Part shown: in pieces, positions 57,051 to 64,000 of the stretch
How the letters are laid out: every line of letters starts with the position of its first letter
Position numbering within the stretch: position 1 is the stretch's first letter
Source of the DNA: Lineus longissimus
Lineage: Eukaryota; Nemertea; Pilidiophora; Heteronemertea; Lineidae
DNA: 64,000 bases
Assembly (NCBI RefSeq): GCF_910592395.1
Contig: NC_088325.1
Coordinates: 10,170,109 to 10,234,108 of the forward strand
Reading direction: 5' to 3'
Notes under the pieces: generated by a model
What the model was told of the DNA's origin: nothing
What the model saw: the letters and a program-made list of their open reading frames with translations, nothing else
Databases searched by the model: none
Position numbers and translations under genes: made by a program

Positions 57051-60000
57051 CCATTGTGGTTTCGACTTGTGTTGTGATTTAAATTTGTGTATCGTTCATT
57101 CTACTTACATTGTGTGATAATTTTGTCATATGTAGACTTTATTTTTTCACTGAAATCATTCCTTTGCTACTCTAGTTCCCGTTTAATGTTTTGCGACAAC
57201 TTTATTTTTCGTTCGGCTCAAATGTATTAAGCGCCAATTTTCTTTATGGTTCCGTCCATGATCCTTTGCTTAAAGTCTGATTTTTTTCTCTTTTCAGAAT
57301 GATTCTTAGGAAAAGCTATACTCTCTAACCCGCTGCAGGATGACAGAGGACCACTATAGTACTCTTGGCCTCAGAAAGGGGGCCTCAGAGGATGAGATCA
57401 AGAAGGCTTATCGGACACTCGCGAAACAGTGGCATCCGGACAAAAATCATGATGCCGGGGCCGAGGAAAGGTTCAAAGAAATTGGCGCTGCGTACGAAAT
57501 ATTGAAAAGTCGCGACAGGCGGGAAATCTGGGAGCGGGAGTACGATTATTCAAAACAATCGAAGGAAACACCAAAATCAAACCCAAAAGCCCCTGGTGGC
57601 AAAAAGAATAACTATTATCAGTCAAATTTCAAAACTTATGCTAATGAGGACTCTGGACCCAAAACGAAAGGATCGTCTGGGAGAAGGTTTTCGTATAGTT
57701 ACGAGCAAGGACCAGGGCGGACGAAGTTTTCGTTTTTTTTCACGGATAGTGACGATGCGGATAGCGATACTGAAAACACGCCACGGCGGGAAAAAACAAA
57801 GTCGAAAGGCGGCAAGACGCCACGGAATAATCGTAGCTTCAGTTTTTCCGGCCCAGGCGGGAAAGGTGCGAAACCGGAGAAACCAAAGTGGGATAAAGAT
57901 TGGAATGGCACCGAGGAAGCGAGAAAGAACTATAACAATCAGCGACGATTCTCGTTCAATTTTGGTGTGTTTAATGTGTTCAACGATGGCGAAATGGGCT
58001 TCAAAGCATTCTTTAAGACGCCCTATGATTCAAATTTTGACGAGGCGCCATCTTTTGCATTTAGTGACGATGAAGAGGATTTGGAGTCGGCGCGTCAAGA
58101 ACGGATCAAACAATGGCGGGAAAATTCGCAGAAGTTTGCCGGGAAGGAGGGAGATCCTGATTGGTATGACTGGAGCCGTGGGGGTGAGGACGGTGATTCG
58201 TATGGTAAGTAGTTCTTATCAATATGAGGAGACGGTGATCAAATTCTTTAGCCCTGTATGTTGGTAGGCAACTTTTCACACATTCAAAGCCGACATTCCT
58301 GCCAAAACCCCCAGTGGCCAAGTCACAGAAACACAAAAGCCTGCCCATCAAACAGCACTCGAAACATGATAGACATCTGTTGACTTGTCCCACCTAACTG
58401 CTGACAATATCACAGACACTCGGTGAAAATTATTGACATCGCTCACCATGTCATGTGAAGGTCTTCAATCATTTCATCACTCTAACAAAAACTTGGCATT
58501 CGGACATGAAACAGCCACTTTCAAACTCCTCACTCGGCGGCAAACTTCAATTTGTTGGCGATTATTGATGATTAAGACAGTGGAAGAAGTTTGACCACCT
58601 GCATACCAAAAAAAATCAACACTTTTGCTGGGGTTTACCTATCGGATTTGTCCTTCATTTGTTTTTGACGACCAGTGTACTTTCTATTCCAGATGAAGAT
58701 GAGGACTTGAAGACATCGTGTTCCTACTGCGGTCGCACCATGAATTCGGAAATGCTGGTAGGTGGATTTACTTCTTGCTGTTCGACGTCTGTTTGTGTAA
58801 AGTCTGCTTTGATCAGTCCCATGTTGAAGAAGATGGCTAAGAAAAGGAGGACGCGATAAAGTTCTAATTAAACTTGTGCATTTGTATCTGGGGATCTTTG
58901 GGAACATGATAGTTCAAGGTTCACATTGAAGGTTTCGTCCGATAGGCTGAGATGAAAAGCTTTTGTTGTCCATGCTTGCTTTATGATCTTTCGCTTCGTC
59001 ACGCCACCTCTGCAGAGATGGTGCTTGAAATCAATCCATAGCTGGCCCTGTATCCAGATGTGTGCATCAGTTAGATACTGACATGCCATGGGAGAGCCAC
59101 TTTTGCGAGGAAACGTTTTGGGGACTCGGAATTCAAGAATACGAAATGACTCGGAACCTGGACTTGGCGAGAAATGGCCGGAGTTCAGGATTTTGATTTT
59201 CCAGGGTGAAATAGCCCACAAGGAAAAGGCATGTGTTTTCCTAATGTTTTTAGATTGAATTCTATTTGACATCTTCCACTCCAGCTGCGTCATGAGTCTA
59301 AGTGCCGCGTGTTAATGGGAGGAGAATATCACAGCAGCAACCAGGCCAACTGGCGGCTGAGGCACGAGGAGTTGATCAACGCGTTACGACAATCTCGGCG
59401 AGCATCGATGTCGGACAAGAAACCACCGACGCCACCGCCACCTAATAAGAATGGTAAGAGACAGATTGTGTCCTTTGGCAAGGATCTTGTCACCTAACCC
59501 CAAGCACTAGATCACAAGACTTCTAATTCAATAGGCGTAGCAGAGACAGGACTACCATTACCAATTACACACTGTTTAATTGTGTGTGTGCCCGAAGGAG
59601 GGTAGGGTAACAATTTTTGGGGTTTTTTTTACCCTCTACCAAAGAGACTTACCTAAGGTTAAGAAGCAACAATGTGTCCACGTCCAGTATTTAACCCACT
59701 TACAAATTCTGATTCCAAAACACAAAACCACACCACCCTATAGTAAGGTTACTCACTGCAGTATAATAACATTTTATGATCATTTGTATATTTTTTCCAG
59801 ATTTGATTACATGCAATTACTGTTTCCGTTCATTCAACTACAAGGCTGCCAGCAAACACATTCAGTTCTGTGAGAAGAAGACCAAGCAGACGGGCCGTCC
59901 GGATAATCCCCTGGGGAAAGGGGCCGAAGCCAGGGACTACATGAGCAAGAACTACACAGCAAGGGAGGTGGGTGTTCCTTTGAATACTGAACGTGTTTTC

Positions 60001-61516
60001 TGCTTAAAAAGGTCTTCTACATTCTACAATATTATGCTTTGCTTAGATCCTGACAAAATTCTGCTTCCAACTTGTCAATTTGTTATAGGCAGGTTTTACT
60101 GTACAGAAACCTTGTTCATTTCAGTATGCGAAGACAATCCCCAAGCCCAACAGCCGGCGTGGCTCGCGAGTAGAATCGGAGTTTGAGATGGAGGACCTTG
60201 GCTCAGACAACGAAGCAGACAATATCAACTTTCAGAGGGAGTCGTCTTTCCCCGATATCAACCTCCTGGGCAATGGCAAGCCGTTTATGGGTAAGTGGAG
60301 AAAATATTTTTTCTCAATCATTATTATGAACTAGCACAGCATCTCGCGACCATGCTTCAGTCTTCCGCCATTTTGGTTCGGTAACGCACTTTGCTATGGC
60401 GGCCAAGTTTTGCAGTCGAGTTTGTCATCTGAGAACACGCTGACATTATGCGGTGCACTAGTGTGCGTCCATGCATGCGTTGCCTCAAGTCTATTGCTAA
60501 AGTAATCAGTCGTAGCCTAGGAAATTGTCATTAAAAAGGAAATTGCTCAAAGTAAAGAGGGTGAGTACTGAGGTTATGACTTCCTTCACGTGCCTTTTTA
60601 ACCAAACAATAAACTCCTCGAGCAACGTCGTCTGTCCAAGACATGACGTCACATCACCCATGGACTACGTCCTGTCCCCACCCTTAATCAATCACCAATG
60701 GCCTGAATCGTAATCATTGACCATGAACTTTTTTTCTGCTCAGAATCTCCGTACCCGAAGACACGGACTGGTCTCCATCCCACTGTGACGAAAATAGATT
60801 CGGGAAGGGCCCGCCGGAATTCTAACACGAAGAGGCCGAACTCGACCTCGTCCACCACGAAGAAGACTGCAAGGAAGAAGAGTCCCAAGATTGAGTAAGT
60901 ACTCTCTTCACGCTGGTCCTACGTCGGCATAGTGGCCTATTAGATATTTGATGTTGACTCGCCGAAGTATTTGCCCAGGCACTTGAATAAGTTTGTGAGG
61001 GATACAAACGATAGCAGATAGCATTAGAACACTCCAACAGGAGGGCTTTAGGTTCCATAAGACAGTGTACGTAGATCCAATGTGGTTTTGATCAGAAAAA
61101 CTGTGATTTTTTTTTATTGAAAAATGCTTATACATGTAGTCAGCTCCATGATTTTGAGAACTGTTGCATATTACTCTTGATTTCATAATTTTGCTGGACT
61201 TTCATTGAACCTTCATGTACCTTATAATATATTGATCTTTATGTCATGCCCCGCCATTTAATCCACTCAAAACTTCACCATGACATGAACGAATTGTTAA
61301 AATTGATTATGTTACATCAAGATTAAAGAAAGACTAGTACAGATTTACAAATGTATGTTACAATTTATTTGACTCTCTATTTTTAGCGTGAATATGGATC
61401 CCAACAAAATGAATACTGGAATCCCAGGAAATGCCGGCTGCAATGAATGTCAGAGGAAATATGGGAAAAATAAGGCCAAGTTTATTTGTAGCTGTGGTAC
61501 AAAGAAGGCGCTGTGA
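56671..61516 (+). CDS. J-domain protein with C-terminal C2HC zinc fingers
   Basis: Eight coding exons: 56671-56744, 57339-58204, 58693-58757, 59285-59453, 59801-59967, 60125-60290, 60744-60894, 61387-61516. They are in phase throughout (1,788 nt, 595 aa plus TGA). The first exon adds 25 residues before the ATG at 57340, which is an alternative start. A complete J domain follows that Met ([20 protein letters not shown], then [12 protein letters not shown] with the HPD triad). Next come a low-complexity F/S/G/K-rich stretch and an acidic segment. Two C-x2-C-x(n)-H-x4-C fingers follow: [20 protein letters not shown] and [20 protein letters not shown], of the zf-C2HC_2/ZC2HC1 type. The C-terminus is basic with [19 protein letters not shown]. 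There is no signal peptide, so cytosol or nucleus is likely. The HPD motif implies Hsp70 stimulation; the fingers may bind nucleic acid or protein. I know no vertebrate J-protein with this layout. Confidence 0.88.
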
Positions 61517-61612
61517 GCAGTACAAATGCTGGACGTTTGTAAGATAGACAATTCAAAAAGGTTTTTTAAAGGGGACCTAACAATTTTGACAGATTTTAAG
61601 TTGATATAATAA

Positions 61613-61794
61613 TACATTGGAACCTCCCTTAGCGGACACCTCTCTAGTAAGGACACCCTCTCTATTGAGGTCACTAGTTGTGGACCCAAAGGAGTTGTTT
61701 CTATTCAATTTGACATCTCTTATCAGGACACCTCTGCATTAAGGACAGCTCTTGACACTCCCAAAGGTGTCCTTAATAGAGCAGTTCTACTGTA
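61613..61794 (+). mobile_element. Pogo/Tigger-like MITE, full copy
   Basis: Runs from tacattggaacctcccttag to tagagcagttctactgta, 182 bp, 97 bp after the DnaJ stop codon and so probably within its 3' UTR. Confidence 0.82.
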
Positions 61795-62331
61795 ATGATA
61801 AACTTCACAATCAAACCTGCCTCTGCGGAAAATACAGAAATTGTAACTAATACAGGCTAACTTGCTTGACGTCGTTAACCAGAAATGATGACATCATTTC
61901 ATGGTGACGACGTCATGTTGGGCAGCTTTTAATTGCGCTTTCCGCAGTGACATATTTGACTGTTATGTTTCTTATCATATCAACTTGAGGAAAACTGTTA
62001 AAGTTGTCAGTTCCCCTTTAGAACTGGGTGCAAAGGTCATGCACCATTTGTTGAACAAAATTTCAGTTTTTATGCATAATCACTGGCAGAGACATGATTT
62101 GTTAATGATTTCTAAATTGTTACGCAGTTTCTGATTGGTGGAAGAAATATGTTCTGACCAATAGTGGTGCTTGTTACAACTTGGTAGGATTCATGTTTAT
62201 GTGATATTAAGTTCATTTTCAATATTGATGGATTGATTCCGAGAGATTCGTGGCCAGAAAGAGTAGACCTGACAGTCTGAAAACCATGCAAGCTTTAGGT
62301 TTGCTGGATAAACTTTGAGAGTTTGCTACTC

Positions 62332-62337
62332 AATAAA
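62332..62337 (+). terminator. Poly(A) signal candidate for the DnaJ gene
   Basis: AATAAA about 816 bp after the stop codon, followed by a T-rich stretch. Confidence 0.4.
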
Positions 62338-62425
62338 AAATATTTATTTAATTATTGTACTTATACCAAACACAAGGGAGAAGAGGAAGATAAAGGGTAA
62401 AAATGAGGAAAAGGGAGAATATTTA

Positions 62426-62606
62426 GACAGTAGAACTTTGCTACTAAGGAGATGAGCTCTTTTAAGGACACCCTCAGGACTGACAAGTGCTGTCCTAAAT
62501 AGGAAGTATCCTGATAAGAGAGGTCAAATTGAATGTAAATAACCAATTTGGGATCAGAACTAGTGTCCTTAATAGAGAGGTGTCCGCTAAGGGAGGTTCC
62601 TCTGTA
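62426..62606 (-). mobile_element. Pogo/Tigger-like MITE, full copy
   Basis: Starts gacagtagaactttgctact and ends ctaagggaggttcctctgta, in inverse orientation to the copy at 61613. Confidence 0.82.
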
Positions 62607-64000
62607 CATTGCAATGGTGAACAGGGTAAGTTCTTGTGTTCTTGTACTTCACAGAAATGTAAAAAAAGCCACAAGTTATTCCAGGTTTCACCGTTTTTAT
62701 ATGTAAATTGATACAATATTGTTGATTGATATTTAATTTTTTCGTCTGAACAAAGTTTCATAGTTTCAACTTTTTTCATTGCTCACTTGTGCTGTATTGT
62801 AGTAAAGTTTTCAGGTATTCATTTTATAGTCTTGTACATTTTATAGTAATTTATCAAGGCCATAATTCTATAAAGAATAAGATAGTTTATTATAACAGTA
62901 AATGTTCATGCAAACTTAAATCAAAAGTGAGTTTCCTCTTCTAGAATATTATTTTGTGGGCGATTATAAGTCCATTTTCTACTGAAAAGGCCAGTTTTCA
63001 ATTTTTAACAGTACTTATTAATGTAGCCATTGTTAAACCTTCCGTCCATAGTTGGTTCCTGATGGCTACTGGGCAAGGTGATGTCAATATAGACAACCAT
63101 GTTTTAACAACCCATTATGTCATTCACCGACTTTTCTAGGTGCCCCCTCCTGCACCATGCTATTTTCAGATGGAAAACCCGCTGTAAAGAGATATGATGA
63201 GAAAGGGAAACCCTCAACCATCTTCTGACATCTATAATATGGGAATCTCTCAGCTGGTCAAATGACATCATTATATGTAAATACTATTGCCATGGTCATT
63301 ATATGTAAATATCATTACCATGGTTAACATGGCGGTCTGTACTTATGTCACCTTGCAAGCATGGTGGCCGTCAGGAACCATCTTGCTTCCGTCCAAAAAA
63401 GTTATTGTTAAGTGTTATAAATATTGTTACTTTTTGAAATGTATTTCTTGTCTACTTGTGATTACATGCACAAATTGTGGTCGTTTTTGCCTCCAGTCAC
63501 TGGATTGTTCAGCCCCCTAGACTTATGACAAGAATAAAGTGTTCAGCATTAAAAAATTAGTTATTGCGGGCAGCCTGCCTCAGTATAGTCCTGACTTCGA
63601 AGATTTGAACGCTGTCAATAGCAGTTTAAAATTTGACAGTTCCTCGGTTTACTTCAAAACAATATGAAATAAGATAACTGCAGGGACAGGTATGATTTGA
63701 AATACAGAAAATACAAGTATTTTAAAATTTAAAACAGGCAACAGAAGTATGAGGCCTAGAGGGCTGAACAGCTATGGGCAAATTTTGTAGATATTTTGAC
63801 ATGTTTACCAGTAATTTATGTTTTCACAAAATAATACATGTAATTTATGCTCGGTTGCTTTGATTAAAGTTGTCAAATAGATATTAGTGTCAATCTTTTT
63901 ATTTGCCTGGTGAATATCAGGGCTTTCTCCCCTTCCTGCGAAGACCAATAAATTGTGATTATTGAAGATTACATGTACTTTGAGAAAATTGGAATTAAAG

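Larger units (their letters stand above)
61517..64000 (+). other. DnaJ gene 3' UTR and flank
   Basis: No further gene is supported. AATAAA signals at 62332 and near 63531 and 63949 could end the DnaJ transcript. Two pogo/Tigger-like MITEs lie here (61613-61794 and 62426-62606). The open frames in this stretch are mostly translations of those repeats. A motif atatgtaaatatcattaccatgg is nearly duplicated at 63276-63323. Confidence 0.4.

Noticed and set aside
57596-58267. 223-codon ORF overlapping the DnaJ exon in another frame
   Set aside because: It is a shadow of the J-protein exon; the J domain and the splice phases fix the other frame.
29989-61516. HYOU1 and the DnaJ gene as a co-regulated chaperone cluster
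   Set aside because: They are 8 kb apart on opposite strands with transposon-rich DNA between, and the J-protein has no ER signal. No sequence evidence links them.

Overview
This window is invertebrate animal (metazoan) nuclear DNA. It is AT-rich, the genes are split by many GT-AG introns, and it is packed with short inverted-repeat elements, LINE tails, tRNA-derived SINEs and microsatellites. The protein content (HYOU1, an SLC37 exchanger, multi-pass RING ligase, J-domain protein) fits a marine invertebrate such as a lophotrochozoan. I cannot name the species. No bacterial, phage or CRISPR features were seen. Exon models were built by hand from splice sites, phase continuity and recognised protein families. 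The four multi-exon models close in frame from their first modelled exon to stop. The true start of the SPFH gene, and the exons upstream of the RING exon, were not found.

Layout. 1-4455: no recognised gene; repeats, one TTAA-flanked inverted-repeat element, a 13-bp tandem repeat and an exon-like fragment near 3722-3938. 4456-9061 (-): nine coding exons of an SPFH/band-7-like protein with a C-terminal helical region. About 9820-10662 (+): decayed or unresolved coding segments. 10940-11943 (+): large final exon of a multi-pass membrane RING-H2 protein. 12875-14092: 143-bp minisatellite. 15788-15929 (+): one orphan candidate exon. 16486-25405 (-): SLC37A2-like sugar-phosphate exchanger in 12 coding exons, with two LINE remnants in its introns. 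26830-27969 (+): unrecognised coding-like segments. 29989-48619 (-): HYOU1/GRP170, 21 coding exons, 1,094 aa, with a 225-codon lysine/arginine-rich ORF nested in one intron. 50100-50200: its probable promoter. 51800-56500: transposon-rich intergenic DNA. 56671-61516 (+): DnaJ protein fused to C2HC zinc fingers, eight coding exons, 595 aa. 61517-64000: 3' UTR and repeats.

Two genes are chaperone-related: HYOU1 is an ER-lumen Hsp70-like holdase/exchange factor, and the J-protein would partner an Hsp70. The J-protein has no signal peptide, so the pairing is probably coincidental. SLC37A2 is also an ER membrane protein.

The most prominent non-genic structure is a 180-bp family with terminal inverted repeats and TACAGT ends (pogo/Tigger-like), present at about ten places. 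There are also at least six other inverted-repeat elements, two of which show nested insertion. The observations most worth a second look are the J-domain plus C2HC architecture and its competing splice acceptors, the ORF nested in HYOU1, and the absence of a KDEL-type terminus in the HYOU1 model.
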